DNA of 64,000 bases, taken from assembly GCF_900114835.1 (NCBI RefSeq), contig NZ_FOUJ01000002.1, forward strand, positions 142,374-206,373, given 5' to 3'. The stretch comes from Methanolobus profundi (lineage in GTDB: Archaea; Halobacteriota; Methanosarcinia; Methanosarcinales; Methanosarcinaceae). A model generated the notes under the pieces. It was not told the origin of the DNA, ran no database searches, and saw only the letters and a program-made list of their open reading frames with translations. How positions within the stretch are numbered: position 1 is the stretch's first letter; the number at the start of each line of letters is the position of its first letter. The position numbers and the translations under genes were made by a program. Positions 16,601 through 27,785 of this stretch are shown piece after piece.

Positions 16601-17446
16601 ATAGACACAAAAAAGCTGATCATAGTCTTGATGATAATTCTGCTGTCTGTTATTTCAGTCAGTGCTTTCTTGCGTTCAGAAATGGAAGTGAATGATACAA
16701 ACAGTATTTCCAGAGTAGATGATACAGAACAAAATTCAGGCATCATTTCAAAAGTAGATATTGAAAGTGGTCTTATTGAAGTTTCAGATGACTGGGATTC
16801 TTATGAAACAGTACTTATCAGCTCAGAGAAACTAAATGTTTCCGCATGGGAGGGAAACATAAACCTGACGTTAATGGATAAGAATATCGACATCATGATC
16901 CAGACATCCGGTGAAAGAACGGACAGTATATGGTACAAAGGTTTTGCTGATGGCAACCCTGATAATAACGTCGATATTAGCATCAGAGATGAGGGAGTGT
17001 ACGCATCCATAACCACCTATGACCGGATGTACAACATATTTCCAACCGATATTGTTACCGACGGAGAGACCGTCCATCTGGTATCTGCGTACAATATTTT
17101 GGATACACGGGCACTGGAGGAAAAATACCCCATAGACCCTCTTACATTTGAGGTGATCAATGAGGACAACGTAGAACATGACTTTGCCATTGAGGTCTAT
17201 GACCCATATCGCAATCTCATATTCAATGAGAGCTATTCGCTGCAACCCGGCGAGACCATCCAGTCACCTGAGATCAGCAAGGAACTCGGTTTGCATCGTT
17301 ATGTGTACACACTTGACAATGATGAAAAATTCACAGAGAACGCTAGAGTTGAACGTTTGTCCGAGCTTGGTTCTTCTCAACGGGTCTCATTCATATTCAT
17401 AGATGACCCTGAGATCCAGATGGCGATCAGGACAGAACAGGCATAA
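16601..17446 (+). CDS. Membrane-anchored extracellular protein with probable ATA start
   Basis: 281 residues if translation starts at the ATA at 16601. GGAGGGG (16588-16594) lies six bases before that ATA, and the resulting N-terminus MDTKKLIIVLMIILLSVIS is a textbook signal anchor. The next canonical start, TTG at 16628, is over 30 bases from the ribosome site and would lose the two lysines. An in-frame TAG at 16586 excludes an upstream start. The exported part is acidic, beta-rich and repetitive in style (DDWDSYETVLISSEKLN), with no cysteine and no known family. It ends without a second anchor. Confidence 0.65.
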   Translation: MDTKKLIIVLMIILLSVISVSAFLRSEMEVNDTNSISRVDDTEQNSGIISKVDIESGLIEVSDDWDSYETVLISSEKLNVSAWEGNINLTLMDKNIDIMIQTSGERTDSIWYKGFADGNPDNNVDISIRDEGVYASITTYDRMYNIFPTDIVTDGETVHLVSAYNILDTRALEEKYPIDPLTFEVINEDNVEHDFAIEVYDPYRNLIFNESYSLQPGETIQSPEISKELGLHRYVYTLDNDEKFTENARVERLSELGSSQRVSFIFIDDPEIQMAIRTEQA

Positions 17447-17480
17447 AAGTCCGATAAAAATACAATACCTGAAAGCAGAT

Positions 17481-18671
<1,191 letters not shown>

Positions 18672-18794
18672 TCAATTTACAATATATAGGAATACTGAAC
18701 TTTCCAATACTAGTTAAAAATGTTCATTGTAAAATACTTGATTAATTTCACATTCATACAGAACATGCAAAGACAAAGCTAGCCAGAATATAAA

Positions 18795-18825
18795 AAGAAA
18801 ATAGATGAAAGAGCACCAGAGGTGC
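18795..18825 (-). terminator. Terminator after rpo11
   Basis: Minus-strand stem GCACC/GGTGC (18821-18825 with 18813-18817) with a 3-base loop, followed by a T-rich stretch down to about 18795. It ends the csl4-rpo11 transcript. Confidence 0.5.
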
Positions 18826-18839
18826 CAGTTCAAACCAAA

Positions 18840-19118
18840 TTAAATATCAATAGCTTTCCTGAAAATCGTCATGAACTCGTCACACTGGTTCATAAGACTT
18901 TTTGTAGCATCCTTCACGACATCAATTGGATCTGCACCATCTGTCTTAACAAAAAGTATAGGATCACTTATTGATACGTGTTTCATATCGTATGTTGCTA
19001 TCTGAACCCTCTGGTCATCGAGCAGAGCTGACTTGAGCATGTTGAGAAGAGTGTGGTTCTCACCTATGATCTCAAGGTGCATCTCATCCTCTGTTTTATC
19101 AATGATCTTCAATTCCAT
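18840..19118 (-). CDS. rpo11: RNA polymerase subunit Rpo11 (L)
   Basis: 92 residues, the normal length for archaeal RpoL, homologue of eukaryotic Rpb11 and the alpha N-terminal domain. The hallmark HTLLNMLKSALLDD at residues 22-35 is the dimerisation helix region that pairs with Rpo3, and ISDPILFVKTDGADP follows. It is part of the RNA polymerase assembly platform. It lies 44 bases downstream of csl4 on the same strand, a pairing common in euryarchaea. Confidence 0.95.
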   Translation of the reverse strand: MELKIIDKTEDEMHLEIIGENHTLLNMLKSALLDDQRVQIATYDMKHVSISDPILFVKTDGADPIDVVKDATKSLMNQCDEFMTIFRKAIDI

Positions 19119-19162
19119 CTTTATCTCACCTAAATTAAACGATAATCGTAATATATTCTATC

Positions 19163-19888
19163 TCAGAAGATGCCTGTTCCGTAGTCTGAGGAGAGCTTTC
19201 TCTTCTCAATACGTCCACATTCCGGGCATTTCAATCTGTTGTTATCCTTGTCCATAGGACTGTGGCATCTTGAGCAGTATGCCTTCATAACACCAAGGTC
19301 CTTACCATCTGTGGTCAGGCGCATGTTCTGGGTGTTGATGACCTTTGCCTTGACAACATCGGAAAGAGAGAACTCCTGTCCAAGGTTCTTGACATAGGAA
19401 TCCTTCACGTTGGAAACGTGGATAGCTGCTGCACCATTGGTCTGGAACTCACGTTCGCCTTTACCTTTGATAGCACCGACCTCTACAAGAGCAACGGACT
19501 CTCTCATGTTGACAACGCTACCTACAATGACATCACCCTCAACGATCTCAGGAGGAATGCTTGTCTGAGGCACCACTGATATGGTCCTTGACTTCCTGTT
19601 CACCTTTACGTATCCGGTATTGAGTGAATGGATATCTGCCACATTGACAAAGGTACCATTACCTGCCCTGAACTCTTCCGTAGTCCCTATTAAGTCTCCG
19701 GGCATTACAAAAACACTTTCCTCTGTGTTAACTTCGTCTTCTGCATCCATATCATCATCTTCCCTGGACCCATTCTCGGGTTGCATATTCTTCTTTCTTG
19801 CTCCGCCACGTTTGGAATGTTCCTTCTTTGGTCTGGCGGAACCTTTCTGAACCTCTGCCTGCACGTCAGCAGTTGCCTGTTCAGTCAC
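19163..19888 (-). CDS. csl4: Exosome subunit Csl4
   Basis: 241 residues from the GTG at 19888. Domains in order: a basic/acidic disordered leader (about 1-58), the N-terminal beta domain starting VMPGDLIGTTEEF, an S1 RNA-binding domain (about 105-185) and a C-terminal zinc ribbon (YCSRCHSP..KCPECG). Csl4 caps the archaeal RNA exosome and recruits DnaG. The frame stays open and highly basic 29 codons further upstream, up to an ATT at 19975 that lies six bases after GAGGG, with an ATA at 19969. There is no ATG in between, so the true start may be non-canonical. Confidence 0.9.
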   Translation of the reverse strand: MTEQATADVQAEVQKGSARPKKEHSKRGGARKKNMQPENGSREDDDMDAEDEVNTEESVFVMPGDLIGTTEEFRAGNGTFVNVADIHSLNTGYVKVNRKSRTISVVPQTSIPPEIVEGDVIVGSVVNMRESVALVEVGAIKGKGEREFQTNGAAAIHVSNVKDSYVKNLGQEFSLSDVVKAKVINTQNMRLTTDGKDLGVMKAYCSRCHSPMDKDNNRLKCPECGRIEKRKLSSDYGTGIF

Positions 19889-20057
19889 AGTAACTTCTTC
19901 ACCGGCAGCCTGATCCTCGGAATCAGATGGTTTTATCTTCCTGCGTGAAGTCTTTCTTCTATTTCTTATCCTAATTAGAATCCCTCATATGAGCTGAAAT
20001 TAATATAAAAATGTGCTGCGTCCATGAACTTTTAAGTAATAACGGTGATAGCTGGTG

Positions 20058-20651
20058 TTACCGCACTATGCGATAGATCTCTACCTTTATCATCTCTACT
20101 TCTTTTTTATGAAATTTAAATGTTCGTTTCATTGGAAAAGCCGTTGTATACCAGTCAGTTATTCTGGCATCACCTATGAACTTACTTATAAAATCATGGC
20201 TCCCACAATTATGAATGGAATATACCACATCACTGGTTTTCAACGCACTTAAAAGAAACGGTCGATCATTCCCTTTGGTCTGTGCACCGAATGGAGGGTT
20301 CATCACCACAGTATCGGCATGCCCTTCAATGTCATAGATATCACTCTGGACAAATTCAACATCTACTCCAAGCTTTTCTGCGTTCTTCCTGGCTACTTCA
20401 AGGGCCTTCCTGTCGATATCATAGCCAATTACCTCCTCAGCACCAAGCAATTTAGACCCAATTGCAAGCATCCCGGTACCACAGCCAAGATCGAACACAG
20501 TTCCTTCAAGGTCACCCTGCATATACGCAAAGTGTAACATCTCAGCAGCCAGCAGAGCAGGAGTTGCATACTGCTCAAGGTTAACGTTAGGCCTGTCGAA
20601 CCCTTCGACCTGTTCAAGTAACATCTCAAGTTTTCGCTGCTTCAAGTTCAT
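20058..20651 (-). CDS. METTL5-like RNA N6-adenine methyltransferase
   Basis: 197 residues. The N-terminus [26 protein letters not shown] is typical of the METTL5 family, followed by the SAM motif [15 protein letters not shown] (about 52-65) and the catalytic NPPF (about 118-121). The human homologue makes m6A in 18S rRNA; the archaeal protein presumably modifies the equivalent helix 44 region of 16S rRNA. Its start overlaps the end of dph2 by 4 bases, so it is the last gene of an hpt-dph2-methyltransferase operon. Confidence 0.85.
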   Translation of the reverse strand: MNLKQRKLEMLLEQVEGFDRPNVNLEQYATPALLAAEMLHFAYMQGDLEGTVFDLGCGTGMLAIGSKLLGAEEVIGYDIDRKALEVARKNAEKLGVDVEFVQSDIYDIEGHADTVVMNPPFGAQTKGNDRPFLLSALKTSDVVYSIHNCGSHDFISKFIGDARITDWYTTAFPMKRTFKFHKKEVEMIKVEIYRIVR

Positions 20652-21643
20652 TCACCTGTGATCTCATCGAAATGAAGGTCTTCCCATTCTCTCTCACCAA
20701 GGACGATCTCGAACTCCAGCGGAGTGAGCATTGGTGCATTGAAACGTCCTACCTCATCAATAGCAAGTCTCGGACATGCAGTATTAACAAAAGCATCCAC
20801 CTTGAACTGTAATAGCTGGTCAGGGGTCACAAGGTCCATTGTTAGAATATGAGCATCCTTCCCGTGCGTCTTTGCCAGAGCCTTCATTTCCTCAGCAAGC
20901 TGCATACGTTCCTGTCCCGGCTTTGAGGACACAACGATACCAAAGACCTCAGCATCAAGTGACTTTGCAATAGCGACACTTCTCTGCTTGAGGATCTTTT
21001 TGCTGTCAGCTTCACGCAGCTCATTGACAAATGGGTCTGCAATAAGGACATGTTTCTTAGTTGCCAGTGAAACACCAAGAGGATGGAACTGACCACTTCC
21101 AATGTAGAGATACTCATCACAATCCGCGTTCCTTGCTGCAGAGAAATTGCACCCAAGCACCTGTCCCGGATAGGCGATCTTGCTGTCACCACTACAGATG
21201 ACAGATTCCTTGCCATGTTCCTTCAGTACCGAAGCTACATCTTCCAGCTTATGAACGTGCTGAACAGTTGTGATCAGACCTATTCTCTTTCCCTTCAACT
21301 CAGGAACAGCAAGTTTCACAACATCCTTCACATCAACAGCAGAGCGTGTCTCAATGAAATAGACCTTCCTTGAAAGTTTATTGTCATCAAGATGAGCATG
21401 ACCAAAATGGAAAAGGATGTCAACATCATTGATCAATGCAACATCAAGGTCACATGCACCAAAGCATGGATTCCCTGAAATAGATACACTGACCCCAGTC
21501 TCATCCTCGATCCTTGAAGCAATGCCAAGTGACCTTCTCTTGAAACCTTCCGGGAACTGCAGACCTATAGCCTTTGCACCGGTATCCTTTACGATAGAGA
21601 TTATCCGGTCGATCTGAAAATCAAATGCTTCTCCATCACTCAT
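20648..21643 (-). CDS. dph2: Diphthamide synthase Dph2
   Basis: 331 residues. The enzyme is a non-classical radical SAM protein that transfers the 3-amino-3-carboxypropyl group from SAM to a histidine of elongation factor 2. The three widely spaced 4Fe-4S cysteines are Cys60 (NPCFGACD), Cys165 (VLGCNFSA) and Cys290 ([10 protein letters not shown]), one per domain as in the Pyrococcus enzyme. It overlaps hpt by 8 bases upstream and the METTL5-like gene by 4 bases downstream, so the three translation-related genes are coupled. Confidence 0.95.
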   Translation of the reverse strand: MSDGEAFDFQIDRIISIVKDTGAKAIGLQFPEGFKRRSLGIASRIEDETGVSVSISGNPCFGACDLDVALINDVDILFHFGHAHLDDNKLSRKVYFIETRSAVDVKDVVKLAVPELKGKRIGLITTVQHVHKLEDVASVLKEHGKESVICSGDSKIAYPGQVLGCNFSAARNADCDEYLYIGSGQFHPLGVSLATKKHVLIADPFVNELREADSKKILKQRSVAIAKSLDAEVFGIVVSSKPGQERMQLAEEMKALAKTHGKDAHILTMDLVTPDQLLQFKVDAFVNTACPRLAIDEVGRFNAPMLTPLEFEIVLGEREWEDLHFDEITGE

Positions 21644-22199
21644 GAACAGCCTCTATGGAAACACCTTTCTCGGTCACATCGATCCGTACAAGGGTCTTGA
21701 CGTCGATACCCATGTCCCTTAATCTTGAGACACCATCGCCACGTTCTATAATTACAATATTGTCCGTTACAGTGGCACCAATACCTTCAAGCGCATTCAT
21801 GAGCGCCACAAGTGTACCACCCGTGCTGATAACATCATCTACGATAAGTACCCTGTCACCTTCTCTTACATCATTGATGTAGAGTTCTCCTTTTGAGTAA
21901 CCGGTCTCCTGAGAGAGCTTTATCTCACCCTCTAACTCATAGGGTCGTTTTCTGATAATTGTGAAAGGAATTCCGGTCTTCATGGACAGTGCAGTTGCAA
22001 GAGGGATCCCCATAGCCTCGATCGCAAGTATCTTATCAAAGTCCTTGGTGACCATTCCAAGTATGTGGTCAGTTACCTCATCAAGCAGTGCAGGCTCAAG
22101 CTGCGGAACGCCATCTGAGATGGGATGAATGAAATAATGATAAGCTCCCCTGTGAACGATAGGTGCATTCAGCAGGGATTCTTGAAGTATCGCTAACAT
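21636..22199 (-). CDS. hpt: Hypoxanthine/guanine phosphoribosyltransferase
   Basis: 187 residues. It salvages purine bases with PRPP. The PRPP-binding motif is [14 protein letters not shown] (about residues 116-129). The N-terminal hood [21 protein letters not shown] matches the archaeal Hpt subfamily, which is closer to adenine-type transferases and acts on hypoxanthine and guanine. First gene of the hpt-dph2-methyltransferase operon. Confidence 0.9.
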   Translation of the reverse strand: MLAILQESLLNAPIVHRGAYHYFIHPISDGVPQLEPALLDEVTDHILGMVTKDFDKILAIEAMGIPLATALSMKTGIPFTIIRKRPYELEGEIKLSQETGYSKGELYINDVREGDRVLIVDDVISTGGTLVALMNALEGIGATVTDNIVIIERGDGVSRLRDMGIDVKTLVRIDVTEKGVSIEAVHE

Positions 22200-22259
22200 A
22201 GTTACCGCCTTACTACTTGCCAGTATATAAAGGCAGACCGTTGGAGAAAAACTCCATGG

Positions 22260-23858
22260 TCATACCGTGGCAAAAGCTGTCTTCTGATCCCTTTCCTGCT
22301 TAATAGCAGAATAAAGGGCTTCCTTGCTCAGTGATCTTGGATGATAGTAACTTCCATTACTATGCATGGCAACCTCTTTGGCAAGTCTTGAACCGGTGTT
22401 GCTTATATCCACCACAAGGAGATTTACATGATGATCTGATATCTGGTTACATATCTGCCTGATCTCTCTTTTGATATTGCCGCCAAGATGCAGAGGAGAA
22501 TTTGCGGTCCCGTCCGTTACAAGGATCATGATAGGAACAGCAGATGGTTCCTTCTTCACTTCCCTTACGAGGGTATCCAGACCCCTGAGCAGACCTGATG
22601 CCATTGGAGTTGTGCCTCCAAAGGGTACTTTCTCAAGATAGCGCTTAGCAGCTTCCACAGATGAAGTGAAAGGTAGCACAAGCTCACCGGAACGACCGCT
22701 GTATGTCACAAGTGAGACACGGTCCCTGCGCTGGTAAGCATCTTTGAGCAAAGCAAGTACCACGCTTGTGGTTATCTGGACCTTCTCCGTCTCGTCCATT
22801 GAACCTGAAGTGTCGAATACGATATTGATAAGACTGGAGATACGTCTCCTCCGTACCTTTTCCCTTATATCGCTCTTCCGGATCTCTATCTTCCCGTCCT
22901 TTGCATGATGTGCTGCTGCCCTTACAGTAGGAGCAATAGCGATATCAGTTATCTTCTCACCGGGCATTCTGTATCTTACATAACGCCCGCGCTTGCTCTT
23001 GGTAAGTACTTCTGCACGCCTTCCGGATTTCAGCCTGCCTGCTGCAAGTCTCTTCTTCTGGGAATTGCGGGCAAAATCATTGAGGATCTTACCAACGGTC
23101 TTGTCATCTTTGAGATCCTCCATCAACTTTTCAGAAGCTGACCTCTCATGAGCAGAACTAACTCCCAGATCATCCTCAAGTTCATCATGGCTGAGAACAT
23201 GAACATATTCCTTTGGAGTTAGCTCAACACATATCTCCGGCTCATAGAGGCAGACCTTTGCAGGAGTGGTCAAAGTCTCTTCCTCGAAGCTCACAGAACG
23301 TGGTTCTTCAAAACTGAACTCCTCGATATCTTCAACGGCCTCAACAGCTTCATCCGGCTCATCTATTAAGAGATAAGCTTCGTCTTCACTAACAGCATCA
23401 TTATCCTCAGCCTCTGGCTCAAGCAGACCTGCAAATGCAGACCTTTCCGGATCATCTTCTGAAAAGAAGTCAGTTACAACCGCATTTTCAGGTTCTGCAA
23501 CATCGTCAGAAAGTATGATCGCATCATCATCGGGAATTTCCTCCTGAGTATTTCTGATAACATCTGCAACAGCAGAGTCAGATACACCAAGGATCGGCCT
23601 GAAGAATACCTGAGGGTCCATTTGCAGATAGTCTGAGTCTGCAATGATGTAGACATCCCTTATCTCGTCTGGCCTTATCTGATCCATATTGGAATAGAGC
23701 TGATCATACAGGATACCATTATCTTCAGATGTTAGCTCGGAAACAGAGTTGCGAGGTATACGCAACCCGAGCACAGGAACACCTATGAACATTACCTTGA
23801 TGCCATATTCGCGGGGAAGGTTCCTGCGCAGGCGGTGAACAAGCTCACTCTCGCTCAT
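22260..23858 (-). CDS. ChlD/BchD-like chelatase subunit with VWA domain
   Basis: 532 residues. The C-terminal third is a von Willebrand A domain with the MIDAS motif DTSGSMDE (about residue 346) and TDGTANSP. A basic linker (KKRLAAGRLKSGRRAE) precedes it, and the N-terminal 270 residues are very acidic, as in ChlD. The AAA+ subunit gene lies 12 bases upstream. Such I/D pairs drive a large CobN/ChlH-type metal chelatase by ATP hydrolysis. No CobN-like subunit is present in the window, so the metal and substrate are inferred at most (cobalt into a corrinoid would fit the cbi operon 38 kb away). Confidence 0.8.
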   Translation of the reverse strand: MSESELVHRLRRNLPREYGIKVMFIGVPVLGLRIPRNSVSELTSEDNGILYDQLYSNMDQIRPDEIRDVYIIADSDYLQMDPQVFFRPILGVSDSAVADVIRNTQEEIPDDDAIILSDDVAEPENAVVTDFFSEDDPERSAFAGLLEPEAEDNDAVSEDEAYLLIDEPDEAVEAVEDIEEFSFEEPRSVSFEEETLTTPAKVCLYEPEICVELTPKEYVHVLSHDELEDDLGVSSAHERSASEKLMEDLKDDKTVGKILNDFARNSQKKRLAAGRLKSGRRAEVLTKSKRGRYVRYRMPGEKITDIAIAPTVRAAAHHAKDGKIEIRKSDIREKVRRRRISSLINIVFDTSGSMDETEKVQITTSVVLALLKDAYQRRDRVSLVTYSGRSGELVLPFTSSVEAAKRYLEKVPFGGTTPMASGLLRGLDTLVREVKKEPSAVPIMILVTDGTANSPLHLGGNIKREIRQICNQISDHHVNLLVVDISNTGSRLAKEVAMHSNGSYYHPRSLSKEALYSAIKQERDQKTAFATV

Positions 23859-23870
23859 CCTGCACCCCTA

Positions 23871-24992
23871 TCATACTTTTCCATCTACGACTGCCCTGAG
23901 CTGGTCCACACTGAACTCTTCTTCCTCAAAGGGCTTCTTACGCATTCTGTGTGGCAGTACCATCTCTGATGCCTCGATGATATCATCATTGGTGATACGT
24001 TCCCTGCCCTCATAAGCAGCATTGGTACGAGCTGCACGCTCTATCATGATATCGGCACGGTGTCCGTCAACATTGAATGCTATACATATCTCGGCAATGG
24101 TACGCAGGTTCTCCCTTGTGGTAGAGACCCTCGGAAGTAACTGCATAGCCTTGATGATCTTAGAGCGAAGCTTCTCCTGTTCAGGCTCGTAATCGCGGAT
24201 GAACTGTTTAGGGTCATCGTTGAACTGGTTACGTCTCTCCACGATCTCTATACGCTGCTCCACATCATAGATACCTGTGACCTCAACCTGTAATGCTATT
24301 CTGTCGAGAAGTTGCGGACGGAGTTCACCCTCTTCGGGGTTCATACTACCTACAATAATGAAATCTGCAGGGTGACTGACACTCACACCTTCACGTTCCA
24401 CAGTGTTAACGTTCATGGCAGCAGCATCAAGAAGTGCATCCACAACGAAATCATCAAGCAAATTGATCTCATCTACATAGAGGATACCACGGTTGGCCTG
24501 TGCAAGAATACCGGGGTCGAATGCCTGGACACCCTGGCGGACAGCCTTTTCTATATCAAGACTACCTACTACCCTGTCCTCAGTAGCCCCTACTGGAAGG
24601 TCAACCACCTTCATCTGACGTTTACTGATGTGAAGCGTGCCGTTCCTTTTCTTCTCCATACATTCCCAGCAGAATTTCTCTGGGTCATCGGGGTTACAGT
24701 TGAACTTACACCCATCGATGATCTCGATCTCAGGAAGTACCTCGGCCAAACCTCTTACTGCAGTTGATTTAGCTGTACCCTTCTGTCCTCGGATAAGCAC
24801 ACCACCGATCGAAGGGTTGATGGTGTTCAGTATAAGCGCCCTGAGCATTTTTTCCTGTCCTACGATGGCAGATATAGGGTAGAGTACCCTGTCTGTCCTT
24901 GTAGCCTTGCGTGCGATCTCCTCGAGGTATTGTGAGGGTTCTTCCGCAGCCTTTGGAACTTCTTTTATTGTCCCTGTGATACTTGAACTCAT
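23871..24992 (-). CDS. ChlI/BchI-like chelatase AAA+ ATPase
   Basis: 373 residues. Walker A is GQKGTAKST (about residues 69-77), Walker B is [11 protein letters not shown] (about 168-178), and the insert FCWECMEKK and the [15 protein letters not shown] hairpin are typical of magnesium/cobalt chelatase I subunits. The C-terminal AAA lid follows. It forms hexamers with the VWA subunit encoded 12 bases downstream. The start ATG is followed by [11 protein letters not shown]; no strong ribosome site is visible. Confidence 0.9.
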   Translation of the reverse strand: MSSSITGTIKEVPKAAEEPSQYLEEIARKATRTDRVLYPISAIVGQEKMLRALILNTINPSIGGVLIRGQKGTAKSTAVRGLAEVLPEIEIIDGCKFNCNPDDPEKFCWECMEKKRNGTLHISKRQMKVVDLPVGATEDRVVGSLDIEKAVRQGVQAFDPGILAQANRGILYVDEINLLDDFVVDALLDAAAMNVNTVEREGVSVSHPADFIIVGSMNPEEGELRPQLLDRIALQVEVTGIYDVEQRIEIVERRNQFNDDPKQFIRDYEPEQEKLRSKIIKAMQLLPRVSTTRENLRTIAEICIAFNVDGHRADIMIERAARTNAAYEGRERITNDDIIEASEMVLPHRMRKKPFEEEEFSVDQLRAVVDGKV

Positions 24993-25056
24993 AAAATATC
25001 GCCTTTCCCAATATGAATTATTGTAACTTGTCTATCAGTTAGTTATTTTCAGATAA

Positions 25057-25464
25057 TTACAGATACCTCAGGATTATCGCTGATATGAGAGCGAGGAACA
25101 GCAGTACAAGACCACCTGCAAAAAAACCGAAGGCAATCCTGGTATGTACCTTCTTTTCAGGATTCTTTGAAAGCCCATTGAGCTCATACAGACAGAAAGA
25201 AGAGCTCAACAAGAAAAGTATCGATGATAACAGGAGCAATGAACCTGCTACAAGGATATACTCAGCTGTCCATGTAAGTGCCTTTGCATTCAGGAGATCA
25301 AGAAAGAAATCCTTTCCATGCCTTACATACGAAGCTGTGATCCATAACATCGTATAAGCTATTTCTGCGGCGCCCATTATCACGGAGCAGATCGCAGTTG
25401 TCATAAGCGTGACCATCATCCCTATATCGGGGATGTCAATATCGATTTTCCATTCATCACCCAC
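25057..25464 (-). CDS. Three-helix membrane protein, unknown function
   Basis: 135 residues with three hydrophobic helices (about 13-40, 68-90 and 110-133). The connecting loop HTRIAFGF and the hydrophobic pattern resemble small DUF-type integral membrane proteins; no family is recognised. It lies 64 bases upstream of the chelatase ATPase gene on the same strand and may be cotranscribed, which would make it a candidate accessory membrane factor, but there is no direct support. Confidence 0.55.
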   Translation of the reverse strand: MGDEWKIDIDIPDIGMMVTLMTTAICSVIMGAAEIAYTMLWITASYVRHGKDFFLDLLNAKALTWTAEYILVAGSLLLLSSILFLLSSSFCLYELNGLSKNPEKKVHTRIAFGFFAGGLVLLFLALISAIILRYL

Positions 25465-25601
25465 AATTTCACCTTGAGAGCCTGTTTTGTAAGTATACCC
25501 TATCTAATACAAGATACGCAATATATGTATTAAAATAATAAAAATATACCTATTAAATAGATTGTGGTGTGACCGGGACTAAAAAAGAGAGACAGAGAAG
25601 A

Positions 25602-26522
25602 TCAAATATCTCTGAATATTTCAAGTAATGTTAAAGAAAGGTCCCTGCTTATATCCACTGATCTCATCAATGTATCAGCCTTAGAAACATCAAGACCGAG
25701 CTCATTGAACCGATCCTCATCAATGGTATCACGCTCGTCGATGACCATGTGGTCAAGGAAGTCCGAGTAATATGATGCAACTCCATAAGAGGATACCTCG
25801 ATACCCCTTGCGATCATTAGTTTCCCGGCAGGTCCGCTGACAGGTTCGGTACCGATGATAGGACTTACTGCAACTACCTTTTTGTCCATCAGGATCTCAC
25901 GCATCCCTGGAAGTTCGATAACAGGACCAATGCTCGTGATAGGGTTGCTGGGTCCTAAAAGAACCTCGTCCTCTTTCTCAAGTGCATCCATGACAGCAGG
26001 AGATATCGATGCATTTTCAATTCCTTCCTGACATACTTCAAGGACCTCAGGTGCACCGTGTTTCCCTACCCAGAAATCCTGGAAATGCATTTTCCCTTCC
26101 GGTGTGCTGATCATGGAGGATACAGGGTCATCGGACATAGGTAATACTTTGATCTTCAGTCCGAATGACCGGCAAAGTTCCATTGTAGCCTCTGAAAGCG
26201 TCATTCCACCACGTATCAGGTCAGAACGCATGATATGTGTGGCGCGGTCAAGGTCACCAAGCATCATTACCTCATTGTGTCCCAGTTCCTTCATTGTCTC
26301 ATGGGTCCGGTATGTGTCGCCCTTTATACCCCACCAGCGGGAACTGTCAAGTCTTCCTGAGAAAAGATAGAGAACTGTGTCTATATCAGGAGTAATAAGG
26401 TTGCCTGATATCCATACATCCTCTGCCGTATTGACAACAACGTTTATCTCTTCCTCGGGAATTACCTCGCGAAGACCATTCAATAATTTAGGAGTTCCTG
26501 TTCCACCTGAAAATATGATCAT
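25602..26522 (-). CDS. cofD: 2-phospho-L-lactate transferase CofD
   Basis: 306 residues. The enzyme joins lactyl-2-diphospho-5'-guanosine (or its enolpyruvyl counterpart) with the deazaflavin Fo to give F420-0, an essential methanogenesis coenzyme. Family marks are the N-terminal FSGGTGTPKLLNGLR, NTAEDVWISG, DIDTVLYLFSGRLD, WWGIKGDT and LGPSNPITSIGP. Start at ATG 26522. It is divergent from the HD-hydrolase gene with 59 bases between, so both promoters overlap. Confidence 0.95.
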   Translation of the reverse strand: MIIFSGGTGTPKLLNGLREVIPEEEINVVVNTAEDVWISGNLITPDIDTVLYLFSGRLDSSRWWGIKGDTYRTHETMKELGHNEVMMLGDLDRATHIMRSDLIRGGMTLSEATMELCRSFGLKIKVLPMSDDPVSSMISTPEGKMHFQDFWVGKHGAPEVLEVCQEGIENASISPAVMDALEKEDEVLLGPSNPITSIGPVIELPGMREILMDKKVVAVSPIIGTEPVSGPAGKLMIARGIEVSSYGVASYYSDFLDHMVIDERDTIDEDRFNELGLDVSKADTLMRSVDISRDLSLTLLEIFRDI

Positions 26523-26581
26523 GTTCTACTCTCTTCCTGTTTATCGGAATATCATTATAAGATGAAGCGTATTTAAAATAT

Positions 26582-27784
26582 ATGAAAGTCATCCGTGACC
26601 CGATACATGGATATATTGAGCTTGACCCACTCACATTATCAATAATAGATTCGCCGCAAATGCAGCGATTGAGGAGAATAGGCCAGCTTGGGCTATCGAA
26701 CCTGGTCTACCCCGGAGCTAACCACTCCCGTTTCGAGCATTCCCTTGGTGTAATGCATCTTGCCACAATGCTGACAGAGAAGATAGATACTCTGAATGAA
26801 GATGAAAAGCAGGAACTTCGGGTTGCTGCTCTTCTTCATGATGTAGGGCACGGTCCTTTTTCCCACGTTACCGAGAACCTCACAAAGACCTATACAAGGC
26901 AGCGTCATGAGGATGTCAAAGAGATACTGAAAAAAGGGGAACTTGGGGAGATCCTAAAGGATAATGGACTCAACCCTGCAAGTATCGAGGACCATATACA
27001 GGGAAAGACGGACCTTGGAAAGATACTCAACAGCGAGATCGATGTTGACAGGATGGACTATCTTGTGAGAGATTCGCATTATACAGGAGTTGCATTCGGG
27101 CTTGTAGACCATGTCAGGCTCATCAATGAGATGAAGTTCTACGAGAACAATCTCGTGGTAACTGCCGGAGGGGTCAAGGCAGCCGAATCACTACTTGTAT
27201 CAAGGTTCCTGATGCATCCTTCGGTTTACTATCACCATGTCTCAAGAATAGCGGAGACCATGATCACAAGAGCAGTGGACGACCTAATTCAGAAGAAGAC
27301 ACTTGACCCCTTCGAGCTACGCAGGATGGATGATCCAAGGGTCTTCGAGATGATACGTAATGATGACGGTTATGCAGGAGAACTTGCACACCGGCTTGAC
27401 AACAGGAAACTCTACAAGAGAGCACTTTACGTCGGGTTCGACGAAGTTGGAGAAGGAGCTCTCAAACACCGAAAGAACATCGAGAGGGTCGAAGCTGAGA
27501 TAGCGGATGATGTAGGGATCGACCCGGAGTATGTTCTTATAGATATCCCGAGGAACCCGGAGATAGCAGAGATGAAGGCACTTGTCAAGGTCAATAACAG
27601 GATGTTACGACTTGATGAGGCATCCAATGTGGTTGCAACGCTCGAGCAGGCACATCGCGATAACTGGAAAATGGGAGTATATACTCCAAAAGAATACAGG
27701 GATGATGTAGCGAAAGCTGCCAGAAACTTCTTTGAGGTCAAAAGGACCATGAAGCAGTTCCGTCTGACAGATATAGAGGGATAG
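26582..27784 (+). CDS. HD-domain phosphohydrolase (dNTPase-like)
   Basis: 400 residues. The metal-binding HD set is His53 in SRFEHSLG, His86-Asp87 in LLHDVGHGPFSH and the later Asp of EIDVDRMDYL. The N-terminal DPIHGYIELD opening and the overall order match the SAMHD1/YpgF-like branch that hydrolyses dNTPs or nucleic acids, often regulated by nucleotides. The C-terminal 150 residues form the extended helical region of this branch. The start ATG sits at the probable transcription start (TATA-like TTTAAAATA just before), suggesting a leaderless mRNA. First gene of a four-gene run ending with the ABC permease. Confidence 0.85.
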   Translation: MKVIRDPIHGYIELDPLTLSIIDSPQMQRLRRIGQLGLSNLVYPGANHSRFEHSLGVMHLATMLTEKIDTLNEDEKQELRVAALLHDVGHGPFSHVTENLTKTYTRQRHEDVKEILKKGELGEILKDNGLNPASIEDHIQGKTDLGKILNSEIDVDRMDYLVRDSHYTGVAFGLVDHVRLINEMKFYENNLVVTAGGVKAAESLLVSRFLMHPSVYYHHVSRIAETMITRAVDDLIQKKTLDPFELRRMDDPRVFEMIRNDDGYAGELAHRLDNRKLYKRALYVGFDEVGEGALKHRKNIERVEAEIADDVGIDPEYVLIDIPRNPEIAEMKALVKVNNRMLRLDEASNVVATLEQAHRDNWKMGVYTPKEYRDDVAKAARNFFEVKRTMKQFRLTDIEG

Positions 27785-27785
27785 G

